DNA of 64,000 nt from contig OX344761.1 in the NCBI GenBank assembly GCA_947034895.1, positions 71,175,839-71,239,838 of the forward strand, given 5' to 3'. The translations under genes were made by a program, and so were the position numbers. How positions within the stretch are numbered: the stretch's first letter is position 1; each line of letters begins with the position of its first letter. The notes under the pieces were generated by a model. The model was given only the letters and a program-made list of their open reading frames with translations. It made no database searches and was not told where the DNA came from. Shown in pieces: positions 44,860-56,994 of the stretch. This DNA comes from Rhytidiadelphus loreus (Eukaryota > Streptophyta > Bryopsida > Hypnales > Hylocomiaceae).

Positions 44860-45990
44860 TCGCCATTAAAGATTACCTTTGACTCCTGCTGTAGGACTAA
44901 AATAAAATAAAAAAATAAGACACCTCACCACCTTCATCCTAAGTTCACGTACTTCGGCACCTTGGAGGCGGCGGCGCGGTACCTTCATTTGCATTTGCAG
45001 ACAGTTAGTTGCTGAAATGCGATTCCAGTGGACCTTCTTTTTTTTGTTAGAATTGGAATTCTGCGTTGTGAATAGAAGCGCCGCACTCGCATTCATTTGG
45101 ACGCTTACGTTCATGAGAAACAATCCTAGCGCGCTTCAGTGACTGATCATGCATGGTGCTCAGCTTTTTACAAGTTTGCGTCTGCGATCCCTAAACTTTT
45201 ACTGATTTGTAGGAATTTGCAACTTGCTACATTCGAAGGAGGACGATCAATGCATGGAGCGCTGAAGAGATCGATATAAGCGACGCTGCGCTTGAATTGG
45301 TGGAGATCTTGAGGAACAACCTGAGTGACGCGCGCTGGTAAGTACAGTGGATTGGCTGATCGACATCACCGCGGTCTTGTTCTTTTTTCGATGTATCATT
45401 ACTGTCACTTTTCTTTTCTTTCGGCTTTGTTTTTCTTGCCCGATTACAGTTTGGATGGTGTTGATGTAGCGCCTTGAACTGTGTTAACGTAATGTTCCAC
45501 CAGTCGTGAGTCATGAGGTAGCATTACTGTCTGAAAAAGCAGAAAAGCAGAATTCGATGTGTTCATCTTGGGTACGTTAAGTTGATCTGTGTTTGATTTA
45601 ATGCCGCCTTTCCTGTTGCAAGGGGAAAAGATTTCATAGCGATAGAATTAGCACGACCCTCACAAGAAGTAGAACTCTCCCTAATTAAACCCAGGGAGAG
45701 CTAGGGTTGAACTGGACTAGCTTTTGGATTCCAGTACCAGACGCGCTAACATTCAATTCTTATGTGCACCTTTCATGTTGTGTAGCGTTGATTTCTGTTC
45801 GATTTAATGTCGTCCAAAGATTTCATGGCAATAGAATTAGCAACCCAAATCCTCACAACTGAAGTTTTTACCGAGGGAGAGGCTACGGTTGATCGAATCG
45901 GATTCTAACGTAAGAACATTCTACTGTGCTCGTTATTGTCGACAGAGTAGGCCTGCGCTGATCGAACTCTGCTGCCGAAACTACTGATCG
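44860..45990. other. Upstream region of PLATZ-like gene
   Basis: Richer in GC than the flanks, so likely promoter or leader. It contains an imperfect direct duplication: about 45578-45730 and 45786-45910 share TTTGATTTAATG(C/T)CG, AAAGATTTCAT(A/G)GC, ATAGAATTAGCA and GGGAGAG(C/G). No intron or upstream exon of the gene at 46004 could be proven. Confidence 0.5.
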
Positions 45991-46003
45991 AAGGTAAAAT
46001 CGA

Positions 46004-46750
46004 ATGGCTGCACTGCCGGACCCGGACGATACATGGCTCCATTTCATCCAGGCCGGGTACTACGACGAAGCCCCAGGTCCCGCCTGCCGCTACTGCAACC
46101 CCAACCCCATCAGGACCGAAGAAGGAGAATTGGAAGACACAGGAACCTCCTCAGTACCCCCAAACACAGGATCCCCGGGCACAAGCAGAAAAAAGAAGGA
46201 GAAGATAAAGGAGAAGAGCGGCAAGGAATGCAAGCGCTTCTTCTGCGTCCCGTGCAAGCAAGGCGGTCTGTGCGTGAATGAGTTTCACTCCGAGGGTCGT
46301 CCCCACTGCGGACACCCCCGTTTGCAGATCTTCAGAACGAGCTACGAAAATTCCGTGAGGAAGGACGATATGGTCGACTACCTCGACACGACTGCTGTTC
46401 TGGCGATCTGTTCGAACGATCATACAGTGCATCATATGGGCACACGGAAGGCCAGTCCGGCAGTGGCGAATGTGCTGTATTGTGAGGGGTGCAGGGAGAA
46501 AGTGGCGAATGCGAAGTCGTATCGGTACAGGGAAGAGAATGCGAGGAATGCGAGAGTGTGCTCGATTGAGTGTTTGCTTGTGTATCGAGGGCGTAATCGA
46601 CCGGTGAATCAACCGGTGAATCAACTGGTGAATCAACAGGTGAATCAACAGGTGAATCAACCGGTGAATCAACTGGTGAATCAACTGGTGAATTTCAGGA
46701 ACGGGCATCCGCGGAAACAAGGGACGCCCACGCGGAGTCCTCAAAAGTGA
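46004..46750 (+). CDS. PLATZ-like zinc protein
   Basis: Intronless frame of 248 residues, GC-rich against AT-rich surroundings. Residues 73-190 carry cysteines and histidines in a PLATZ-like order: FFCVPCKQGGLC (80-90), HCGHPRLQIFRTSYENSVRK (101-120; PLATZ has H-x-x-H-x-LLQ-I-R-R-Y...V-R), DDMVDYLD, then LYCEGC (159-163) and CSIEC (186-190). PLATZ proteins bind AT-rich DNA with zinc and act as transcription regulators in the nucleus. An N-terminal C-x-x-C (28, 31) and WLHFIQAGYY also suit the family. Residues 61-75 are lysine-rich. The C-terminus holds about seven V-N-Q-x repeats from a 12-bp tandem (46601-46692). The similarity is diverged; the alternative is an unrelated zinc-binding protein. 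Confidence 0.6.
   Translation: MAALPDPDDTWLHFIQAGYYDEAPGPACRYCNPNPIRTEEGELEDTGTSSVPPNTGSPGTSRKKKEKIKEKSGKECKRFFCVPCKQGGLCVNEFHSEGRPHCGHPRLQIFRTSYENSVRKDDMVDYLDTTAVLAICSNDHTVHHMGTRKASPAVANVLYCEGCREKVANAKSYRYREENARNARVCSIECLLVYRGRNRPVNQPVNQLVNQQVNQQVNQPVNQLVNQLVNFRNGHPRKQGTPTRSPQK
46601..46692 (+). repeat. 12-bp coding tandem repeat
   Basis: About 7.6 units of GGTGAATCAACC/T type inside the PLATZ-like frame, encoding V-N-Q-P/L/Q. Near identity of the units points to recent slippage, so length variation between individuals is likely. Confidence 0.9.
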
Positions 46751-46929
46751 CTGGTGCATGATCGAACGTGGTGTCGACTACTTTGTACTTACAGTTTGTT
46801 TCGGCTTCCTTTTATCTCGTATTTCGGTTTTAGATCCTTCTCTTGGCTGGACTGACCGTGAGCAGTGCATTTTGTGAGTACGCTAGGTAGCCGATGCCTG
46901 GCCTACCCCGTGGAGATGGAGAACATAAT

Positions 46930-47280
46930 TATGGTCATGCTCAAGCATTGTTTCGGTACTGCTAGCAGCTTTTTTTTCTCATGTGTAACATGCTAGCTCA
47001 GGACAGATTTTGCAATGATAGCTAGGGTTCTAGGGATGGTGATTTAGTTCGCACCAATGCTGGGTAGTTTCAACTAGTACGTTGATGTTGAAGTGGTCAG
47101 TTACATAGGGTGATGCTCAAGCATTGCTTCGGCATTCCTTGCTAGCAACTTTTGTGCACCTGTGTAACTTCCTAGCTGAGGAAATTTTTTGCAGTGATAG
47201 GGTTCGATGGTGCATTACTTTGTACCAATGCTGATTAGATTCAACTAGTGGCTGTTAATTAAGGTGGTTGCTTAGGGTTC
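46930..47280. repeat. 170-bp direct duplication downstream of PLATZ-like gene
   Basis: Copy 1 (about 46935-47100) and copy 2 (about 47108-47280) both read ATGCTCAAGCATTG(T/C)TTCGG, TGTGTAAC, CTAGCT(C/G)AGGA, TTTTGCA(A/G)TGATAG, ACCAATGCTG and TTCAACTAGT in order. They could be part of the 3' UTR or intergenic DNA. Confidence 0.8.
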
Positions 47281-47289
47281 GGGTTCCGG

Positions 47290-50200
47290 AGAGTCCCGAC
47301 CCAATTCAGTTGCCTTGGGGAACTCAGTTCTATTGGATAATGTAATGAAATTCTATCATTGGTGCCAATAGAATCTCAGACTCTCATTCTCTGTTACCTC
47401 CTACTTGTAATCATACAATTGTATTGGAATGCAATGGCCAATGGATTGAACTTGGGAATTAATTTCACCAGCTACGATCGTCTCGACACCTTGTGCTTCT
47501 CTTCCCATGCCATTTTCCCATTTCCTGATTTTCCATTGAACTTCATTGGGTTTAGGGTTAATAAAGTCAATTTAGTTTGACACCATTGTCACCATTCTGA
47601 AACATAAATCCTTACTTGATCTAGAATTTAGAATTTAGACCTTCACGTAAATATATGAGACATTTTTTTTGGCCCCGGAATCGGGCCAATTTAACTAAAT
47701 TGACTACTAGTCGAAAACAGTCACCGGCGGCAATTCCATCCAGGCACTGACTGATCGACGCACACATTCAACTCAGTCCACCCCCGATCTAGGTGTATGA
47801 AAACAACACAGGCGGGATCGCAGGTTGTACGCGAGGGGCAATCCGCAGGTGAAATTAAATGAAACTAAGTATCTACAGTAGCTATCAGATCGCTGACTGG
47901 GTCCACCAGCCATTTGCGAGGATGGAGGTGAACTTCAGTTGGCTTTCGATGACAACCTAATCAAGTCATCACTGAGGTAGGATCGATGACGGATTGGGCG
48001 TTACAGGTTTTCAAAAACTAGGCTGGGTGAACTTAAAGTGTGTTCTTGTATCATAAATAAACCCATCAATACTAGCGTTTAAATTTATGTCTTACATACA
48101 CAGATAAAAGTGTAGTCACTCTCAATCCCGGCCAGTTACTTACCTCAACTGCCCTGTCTGTCCATCCACGCAGGAAGAATCACCAGTACTAAGGATGGAA
48201 GGATGAGTTTGCAATAGTTTTTTGCAACGTTCGGTTGTGCAAGAAATATTATTCTTAGTTTTGCAATCGGGTTTAATTAGTACAACAGCGGTGCAATGTT
48301 ATATGCAACTATTCGAGACTGTAATATTTTTGCAACAGTTTAGGTCCAAAACTAGCTAGCTAGCTTCTTTAACAAGTTTAAGATAATTAACGGTACTTTC
48401 CCAATGGTTTACAATCGCTTGACCATGAGTAATTTAAGGCAATGTACGGATCCTGTACAAATTAAAACAATAGAAAATCGATGTGTTGCAAACTGCTTCA
48501 GATCTTCATCGATCACAAGTACGGATTGCTCTAACTTTCATTACGTGTTCAGCTAGTTTTTCTTACTGATTTCGTTCGTCCCTGACGTTTCATCAACGTT
48601 CTAAGTCATCAATGGCAGCTAAAGTGAATACTCGTAGAACAGTAGTAACAGCAGAATTACTGTTACTCCAAAGTGGTTGACAATGCTTTTTTCCAAATAT
48701 CGATCTGTTCAGTGCAGATTGAAGTATATACTTTCATCAGCCGCACCAATTTCAGTTAAAAATAATGTGAATTTGGTACATTAGTCACATGCATTCCACA
48801 GATGAATTAGCATTGCCAGGTGATGAGAGAATATTGGGTGAAGGGGGACTGAGGGTGACGAGGATGTATGGAATTAATCAATCGCTGCCCTGGTGTCGAC
48901 AGATGGTGCAAGGGAACAGGTGGATGGGGACTGGGGAGGTGGCCTTGGAAATGCCGCGTGCTTATCTCCTCCCACAGGGCCAAGGTATAGCCAGTCAGCA
49001 GCTAAAAGTAATTGAGCATTGTTCCTATTATTAAATTGTCTAATTTTTTTTTGGTGGATTTTTGTTCCAGGAAGTTAGAAAAGAATTCAGGATTCCCTTC
49101 TTGAATAAGCATTTTTGGACACACATTGTGAATAAACTATGAATTTTCAAAGTGTTGGAAATAAGTGTATCAAAAAATGAACCTAGTAGACCCTCATGGT
49201 TATAAGTAATACATTTTTCGCAAGGGTCACTATGACTATGTAAGGGTTGGTTTAGAAAGGGGTCACAATTAGATGTGATTACCTCACTATAACTGAAGTT
49301 GTAAGTTACATTGATTAACCAATTCCTACAGTCCTATGGTGACTCACAAAATCAAGTCATCCATTACAGTTATTGTACATTAATTTGCACTAAGTTTAAA
49401 CAACTATAATAGAGTGGTACAACAGTAGACTTTCAAAGAAGGAAGGAAATGAGATCACTTAGGGAGCTAGTGGAGGGAAATGGGGATGGAAATCCAAAAT
49501 CTTTAGTTGAGTCACTTGAGTGGTGTACAATATTGTGGATGATATGCAATTTGAATATTAATTTGCATATCATATCTATCGGCAATTCGATTCAACAAAA
49601 TATCAAAATGGTGCATGGAGTACCCACTACAATGGTGAATTGAAGTTAATGCTATATTCTTTAATTTAGTATCAATGTTCATTAAGCAAATCATATATAT
49701 TGCATTAAGGTAGTTTAACTACTAATTTCCTAAGGAATTCCTAAGGATCTAAAAAAGGTTATAAAAAAAAAAGAACTAATTTTCATACTTCACAAAATTG
49801 TTAAGTTGAAGTAGGTACAAGATAGTAGGAAAAAATAAATCTTTAATAGCTCTAAGATGGTATTAAAACACATTCATCACAATGGTGAGATTGTTCTAGT
49901 AAACAAATTGTACCTTATAGAATTTTTTTAATTTTTTTAAAAATTGTGTTCTGAAAAATGAATCCTACAAGTTTCTTACTTTCTTTTTGAAGAAGATGCT
50001 TTGTTGGCCAAAAGTCCAAAACACTAGAAACTTCGTAACTTTTGCATCACTTGTCCAAATAGAATGAATCAAATCTTTTTATGTAGACAAAAATATTTAC
50101 TATCTAAAACAAAAATTTCAAAAATTTCATCTTGAGTTTTTGTGATTATTTTTGTGTTGCCCAACAACCTCCATTTTGAACTTTGGGACTAATTGGGAGG

Positions 50201-51880
50201 CATAAGGTTTTTCTCCCTATGCACCAATTGAGATAAAAAGAAATTGTAATCCTTAAAAAGCTAATGTGTTTTTCTATCTTTAAAAAAAGTCGAGAAAAAA
50301 GTCGAGAAAAATCATGCCAAAAATTGAGATCATACTGTAAGCCTATCCAAATTTCCATCTGTCCCTCAAGGGAACTTTAAAACTTTAGGAGATAATTCTA
50401 CAATAAGCTTGAATAATATAAAAAATGATGGTATTTTATGATTCTTTATCATTAAAAACAAGATTCTTTGACCATGTAGGTAAACTACAAAATCCTTTAC
50501 TATATATGCACCATTTTACTACTATTTAGATTTTAAAAAAAATAGTGGTCCAAGTATACCCATTAGAGAAAATTTGGGCCATGTAAAGGGCCGTTTGACT
50601 TTTGGCCAATGTACAAATACAATGAACTAAAAGAATATTTTAAAATAATAAAATCTATTTCATTTGTTCTTTTACACATTTCCAATTTAAATAAGGAGTT
50701 CAATTGTATCAACACTTTTTGTTGAAGTGCAATAGAGATGCTCTAAGGGTTACTCCTTAAAAGTTGAGAAGGACATTTGGCATCCGATGAATCCCTCTAC
50801 TAGGGACGGAAGTGCAACTATTCATCTTCATAAGGGGAAGTTTTCTATTAATAGTAGTTTGACTTCCAATGAGTAATTTTTCGATTTTCTAAGTGAATGA
50901 TTCACACGGTAACCAAAGGGATGATTTCCACAGTCACCCTTCCATCTTTTAAGGGTTAATGTGTACACTATAGGAGTCAAAAACCTATGATGAAATCAAA
51001 GACACCACCAACAATCAAGGTGTTTGCTTGTTTCATGAAGCTATGTACCATTCTACATTACATTACATTATTTAACCAGGGCAATGGTCCTCCCCATTCT
51101 GGGAAGGTATTATGCTTTGTGCGCTAGAAATCCGGGAGGAACTTCCAGTTAACTCAAGGATTGGTTGAGGAGCCATGTAAGACAGTTTTGTTCACTGTAG
51201 AGAGGTCCCCTTTTCAACTCTTTTCAAGGATGCCAAAGGGACCCCTGCCTCATTGGGTAAACAATGTTATGCATTGGCAAGCTCTCCCAACAAGCCTGCC
51301 CTTGCTCAGATTCAAGTTCCAAGTGATCCTTACAAACTCTAGCAATCCAGTGGCCATAGTTCACTAGTGCAGCAACTCTGGTCAGTCGGTCGTCGAGCAG
51401 CTCGATCGTGTGCTGGCTTGTTCACTTCTCAGACTTGTAGATAGTGTCGAACATCGCAGCTCATTCGCACCATTCGGACTTGCAATGGTTAACTTGCAGA
51501 ATTGAATCAAACGAGAGTCGAATTAAAAACATGTCTTAGCTAGATAGCAGCGTTGCAGCGATCATCTCTGCTTCCCGGAATATTTCCATTCTCAGTTTAC
51601 AACATATCGATCTAGATAGCAACTTAAGTTTGCAGCACAGGAAGATTATCTCTGGTTCCCGGAGTATTGCCATACCCGGTTGACAGTTTCGTCAACTCGT
51701 GAAATTTGTGCCATCAGTTTTCCCGGACTGTTTTGACGTCTTTCTCTGATTCTTCCTGTTCTTCGCCAGTGCAATTTAAATTATCTGATCGAGCACTTTC
51801 TGATACTCTCGCAAGGATCCAAAACAAGGATTATATATCTCCATACCTAGCTTAGTGTCGAGTTGAAGGGGTTGCAGTTC
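47290..51880. other. Gene-free stretch
   Basis: No gene could be supported. 47600-48800 is moderately GC-rich but has no joinable frames. An 81-residue frame at 48789-49034 lacks family motifs. 49840-50400 is a partial copy of the dispersed AT-rich repeat. 50744-50959 is the inverted relative of the element at 10694-10923. 51380-51900 is likely the promoter and leader of the WAT1-related gene. Confidence 0.5.
50744..50959. mobile_element. Putative 230-bp MITE, copy 2
   Basis: Inverted relative of 10694-10923, ending in TTTTAAGGGTTAA. Shared words in reversed order include GGACATTTGGCAT, GTGCAACTATTCATCTTC, TTGACTTCCAATGAGT and GATTCACACGGTAA. The left edge is less clear than the right. Confidence 0.5.
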
Positions 51881-51902
51881 GGGTTGCAGTTCGGATTTCA
51901 GG

Positions 51903-54900
51903 ATGGAGAGCTCAACGACAGATTTACTAGACGAGGAAGAGGAGGTGTCGGCAATCGCTTCCTCATTACAAAAGGAGGGCTCCCGATTCATCCCTGCAAA
52001 CCTAGTGCAGCCCAAGACACACAGCATCCGAGTGGTGCACGCAGCGCTCGTGGTGGTGCAGCTGGGGTACGCGGGTCTGCAGATGTTCTCTCGCGTGGCG
52101 CTCGATGCGGGACTCAACCAGTTCTTGTTGTCCATGTACAGGAATATGATTGCGTTCGCCATCTTAGGCCCTGTGGCATACTATTACGAAAGGTAACGCG
52201 CAATGGATCGGACCCTTGTGGCTATGGCTTTCAAGTTCTTAGTGCGATCTTCTAGGCCTTGGAGAATCTGAAGTCGGTCTACTGATTGCTCTTGTCCGTG
52301 TTTTTAATTTGCAGAGAAAAGAGGCCGCCGATGACGCTCAGAATCTTTGTTGGCTTGAACATTCTTGCGTTGACAGGGTAAGCACAATCCACTACTAGGT
52401 AGGGACTCTCGGTTCCAAAACTTTTGGTGTTTTAATATATTCTGATGCGCTTTCTTGCAGGGTAGTGGGAAGTCAACAATTGTTTCTCGCAGGTCTGCAA
52501 CTCACATCTCCGCTGATGGCTGCAGTATCGCAGAACATGATTCCTGTGTGCACATTCCTGCTTGCCGCCGCACTTGGGTACGTCACTCCCTTCCCATCCA
52601 TGAAATTTTAGCGATCAATTGGAATTGCATGCTAAACCTAGCAGTTGGGTAGTATCAAGTCTACCTTCTGAAGTGGTATCATGAAAATCTTCTGTTGCCC
52701 TTGCCCTTGCTCTCCTGTGGGCTTTGATGTGGGGCTTATGAAAAGCCCAGGCCGCACTAGCACAAGTGGCAGCGAGAACAGAGAGCATGTAAAAACAAAT
52801 TAATGCCAATTCTTACTTGTTTTGTTTGAAGAATATTCATGTTGGATAATTATTTCAATCGAACTTGCAGTTCCATTTCGATCAAATTGATGTTAATTAG
52901 TATTTTCAAAGCAACGTCTCCAAACCATATTGCTTGATTAGTGGAAAAGTTATCTTAAGTCGAGCACCGTAAGCAGAGTTTCGTGTCCCCATTCTACAAA
53001 AAAAAACATAAATTTACATCTCCATCCGCTCTTAACTGACAGTATGCTATGGTTAGTGAGAACCTGGTATGAACACTCCAGATTCTTAATGTAAGCCCTT
53101 TGCATCAACCAAAGCTATTTCTCTTTCAACCACAGGAGATGTCCAGTATGGAAACTGGACAGATATCCTTTTGTATCCAAATCCCATTCCTAGTGTATTC
53201 TACTGCACACTATTCATCATCACTAAACATTGACTCTGGAATTCTTCAAAAATCCCATAAATGGACATTTTTGGATTTCTCCTGTGAGTCTCTGATCAAT
53301 CATTGACCCAAGCTACCGGGTGAAATAATTAAAACCCGTCCCCTGGTTTGTAGATTAGAAGAGGTGCAGTTGCGACGACGTGAGGGCATAGCCAAGGTGG
53401 TGGGCACCGCAGTTTGCATCACTGGAGCTGTAATTATGTCTGTGTACAAGGGCATGGCTCTTTTCGGCGGAGGAGGTCTAGACAGCCCGGGCGCCGAATA
53501 CACACAACCCTTGGCCCATCTGGGCGCCTTCCTTCCACAAGACCTTGTGCAGATGAGTGTGAATGAGTATCATTTGGGCATCTTCTTCCTCATCATGAAC
53601 TGCGTCTCCTGGGCGGTGTATCTCACTTACCAGGTGCAATACCTTCCCTTTATAGTCAATTTTGTATTTTTGAAGAAATTATGTTTATGTATTTTTTAAA
53701 TCAGACCCAAAATTTCAAACTATGTATTTGGGGGCATATGAAAAGAGGTCACTAGTGACACAGCATAGTACAAGTGTTTCTTGAAATCTCCCATTTGCAC
53801 ATCCTATAGTGATTCATCCTATTAGTGAGTGCACAAAATTAGTGTCACAATTAGAGAGAAGAAAAACGAAGGTTATGAAAATGAGTACAATACAATAAGA
53901 TTTCAAAATGTATCAATTAAAAATAGTGTGACTTTGATCATTTGCGTCACATGCCGTATGATAAATCAGTGCAGCTATCCTGAAAGGGATCGTGCTCAGT
54001 GACGAGTTTTTCTGGGACTCATGGACAGGCTCCAGTGATGAAGATATATCCAGCTCTTCTTAGTATGACAGCCGGCACATACTTTTTTGGTTTCATTCAA
54101 GTGGGTGTTCTTGGAGTTATTAGTGAAGGCAAGCTCCACTTTGCAAATTTCATGCTCACTTCAACAGCACAAATTATCGGTGTCTTGTACGCGGTGAGTT
54201 TTTGACTTTTGTTGACCAGCAATCAGCTTGCACTGGTCGGATATTAATTAATAGTTTCTACAATTGATTGAATGGTCGATTTGTGTAAGGTTTCAGGTGC
54301 TTGTGTACATCAGGTTCTTTTTAAATTGGCGGTGATTCCACAACTTTTCGCATTTTCAGGACATGCTACCGGAAACATAAATCTAAACCTCTCCTAGTTT
54401 TTAGGGCTTTGTGCAGATGCATGTCACAATTTGGGGCTCTTGAATCCCTCCTCCAATTTAATTAACGAAATTGACGATGTATGTTGTGCAGGCATTGATC
54501 GCCTCTACCCTGAATTTGCTGCTGCAATCATGGTGCGTGCAGAAGGGAGGTCCCTTCATTGTTTCATTATATGTCCCTCTGCAGATGCTCATGGTGGCCA
54601 TATTGTCCGTCCTTCTGCTGAACGACACGCTTTACATGGGAATGTAAGACTTCTGTTTCACAATCCGTTTGTCTTACTTTTCTAATAAGATCAGTCTGAA
54701 TGCATTCTCTGGCCAAAATTAATAGACCCCAGGATATGGAATACCGAATGTAAGGGTCAGAGAGGTGCGGAATTTCCACTTCACATTTTGAAAGGTCCAC
54801 GTCACCTTGCACCAATCACAAGATGACATGTGACACTTTTTTTTACGAAAATGACTTAATTAATGTCCAATCTGACCATCACGTAGGGTAGTGACCTTGA

Positions 54901-55800
54901 GTGTCCACTCAAAGTCACGGTAGAATTTTGTCACAGTGATGGATTCTATCCCCGGACTTTGAACAGAATAGAACTTTGCAACATGCCCCATGTCATTGTC
55001 CCTTCTTGTAATGTTTACAGACTACAGACAACTTTTTGTGTTGAACAATGTCAGTTAGCTCTTTTGGGGTGGCTTCAGTACATATGAGATGGCCACTTAG
55101 ATGAAGGGTGAAGGAGAAGTTGGCTTAGACTCTGGACAGTTTTCATGTTAAGTAGTGTTTTTTCCTTCCACCATTAGAGATTAATTGAATCCTTTTCAAT
55201 TCAAACACCGGAGGTTTAGATATTGAGAGATATTAAGGTTGGAAGTTTGTCATGAGCACAATCATGAGTTCATCAAACTTTGAAAGTTGCTTGAGAAACA
55301 AACTAAGTGAAATACATGTTGGTAGATCACTCCAGTTGCAAACTTGCATATTCTAATTGCACATTTACTTTCCTTATACATCTTGTGACCAAATGAGGAA
55401 GATTGAGATCATCTGAGGTCATATTGAGTTCGAGAATATACACAACCATGAAAACTCGAGACAGTCCATTTTTTAAGATCATCTACCATTCACACAGTGT
55501 CAATCTTTTCGATCTCCTTTAACTAGTGGTTGTGTGCCAACCAACGGTGCGTGCGTCCCCCGAAAATCGCTAAGCGGCCTGGCTACTTGTGATCGTGCAT
55601 GTGTGGTTGGATTTTATTGCAGAGTCTTGGGGGGTCTGCTGACAGTGGCCGGATTCTACCTGGTGGTGTATGGCCAAGGACTGGAGCGACGACGCAAGCG
55701 CAGCCTGTTTTCTAAGGTTCTGGAGCCTCATCACGATGTCCACAAAATCGACATCAGGCAGATGTCTCTGGACCTCAAACAACACCTCTTAAACAATTGA
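51903..55800 (+). CDS. WAT1-related EamA-type transporter
   Basis: Seven exons: 51903-52192, 52315-52377, 52461-52577, 53354-53633, 54029-54193, 54492-54643, 55623-55800. All GT-AG, phases close, 414 residues (Arabidopsis WAT1 is 389). After an acidic cytosolic N-terminus come HAALVVVQLGYAGLQMFSR and MYRNMIAFAILGPVAYYYER, then FLAGLQLTSPLMAAVSQNMI, KVVGTAVCITGAVIMSVYKG, FFLIMNCVSWAVYLTYQ, GVLGVISEGKL, SWCVQKGGPFIVSLYVPLQM, LLNDTLYMGIVLGGLLTVAG and FYLVVYGQG. These are the two five-helix EamA/DMT halves of plant WAT1-like (UMAMIT/nodulin MtN21) proteins. WAT1 exports auxin from the vacuole and relatives move amino acids; the substrate here is unknown. Introns 4 and 5 hold repeats also present in the DUF21/CBS gene. 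Confidence 0.88.
53808..53971. mobile_element. MITE copy in WAT1-related intron 4
   Basis: Ends in AGTGATTCATCCTATTAGTG and ATGATAAATCAGTG, imperfect terminal inverted repeats, and shares internal words (AAATTAGTGTCAC, AATGAGTACAA) with the element at 60561-60756. About 164 bp, shorter by internal deletions. Confidence 0.6.
54290..54470. repeat. Dispersed repeat in WAT1-related intron 5
   Basis: Resembles 59380-59520 in an intron of the DUF21/CBS gene: TTAAATTGGCGG, AAATCTA(A/G)AC, CCTA(G/A)TTTTTAG and TTTGG(G/C)GCTCT occur in the same order. About 150 bp, non-coding. Confidence 0.5.
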
Positions 55801-56994
55801 TGGAATCATCGAATCATTGAATCATCCGGCCTGTTACCAAGCAGATTTGCTATGTAGGTACCTTGGAGAGACTATTTGTCAATTCATGTATTCGTATTTT
55901 TCAGAGATTGAGAAGTTTGAGAGATTGATTGAAGCCATTTGCAAGTAGAATCAAGACATTCCAACAAGAAATGAATTTTATGTGATTTTTCAAAGTTTGT
56001 TGGGACGAAATTGGGGAAGCTTAGTTGGGGAAGACCCACGCTGAACCACACATTGACATATCCCCTATCCAAGTGCCATCGTCTTGATGCTAAAAGGGTT
56101 GCTGTATAAGATTTGGTGGTAATGGGTGGGTGATGGATGCAAATGGGAGTGTCTAGTAGATGTTGGAATTGGGTGATTGATGGCATTGGGTTGTTCTACC
56201 TTTAGGTACACCATTCTACCTATTGGTATGCATATACCAATGTTATGGGTTCCTTTTTGTATTCCCTAAAATGTTAGGGGTACAACCCCAAGTAGCTTTG
56301 GACAAGCCTCTCACAATTAAACCATTCAAAGTTTAATTGAAGTTTCACTTGTATAGACCCCACTCCATGAGATTCAAGAGGAGAGAAAATAATAGGAGTA
56401 GAGGAAGTAATGTGCTTTCACCTAAACATAGGGACAACGGGTAATTATTCAAAATAAAATTACCAATTTTTTTGGAAACTAAGATTTTGAAAGAAATAAT
56501 AATAATATATAGTGGAAAAAATATTGTAGAACATTTGTGAAAACATCTAAGTGATTGCAAGAAATATTAGTCTTTTTTAATGTCAAACATAGCATATTAC
56601 CCAAAATTAATTATCTAAAGTTGAAATTTCTATGGTCTATTCCCACAGTAGGCAGGCATGTTCTATATTAAGGGCATCTAAAAATAGATCATTTTATGCC
56701 TTCTATGCAAATAGGGCTTTCTAAAGGATGCACTCCTCTATATATTGAACATGGTTTCAAACTAATTTTTTTAGTGAAATGTGATCACCATCAAGTCCTC
56801 ACAAATTGGTTTGTTCGTAAATTGTTTTTCCTATTTTGTAAAAATTGAAACGTCAAAGTATCTATTTTCATGAGATTTTGCACTTTTCTAGTTTTGCTAC
56901 TTAAAGAATTTTTCTACACTTGGAGTTACCATCTTTTTAAAGGTGTATACATTGGCCTTTTTTATTTTATATTTTTTTAATTATTTTTTTAATT

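Noticed and set aside
48789..49034. 81-residue frame as a possible small gene
   Set aside because: No recognisable domain, no supported upstream signal, surrounded by non-coding DNA.
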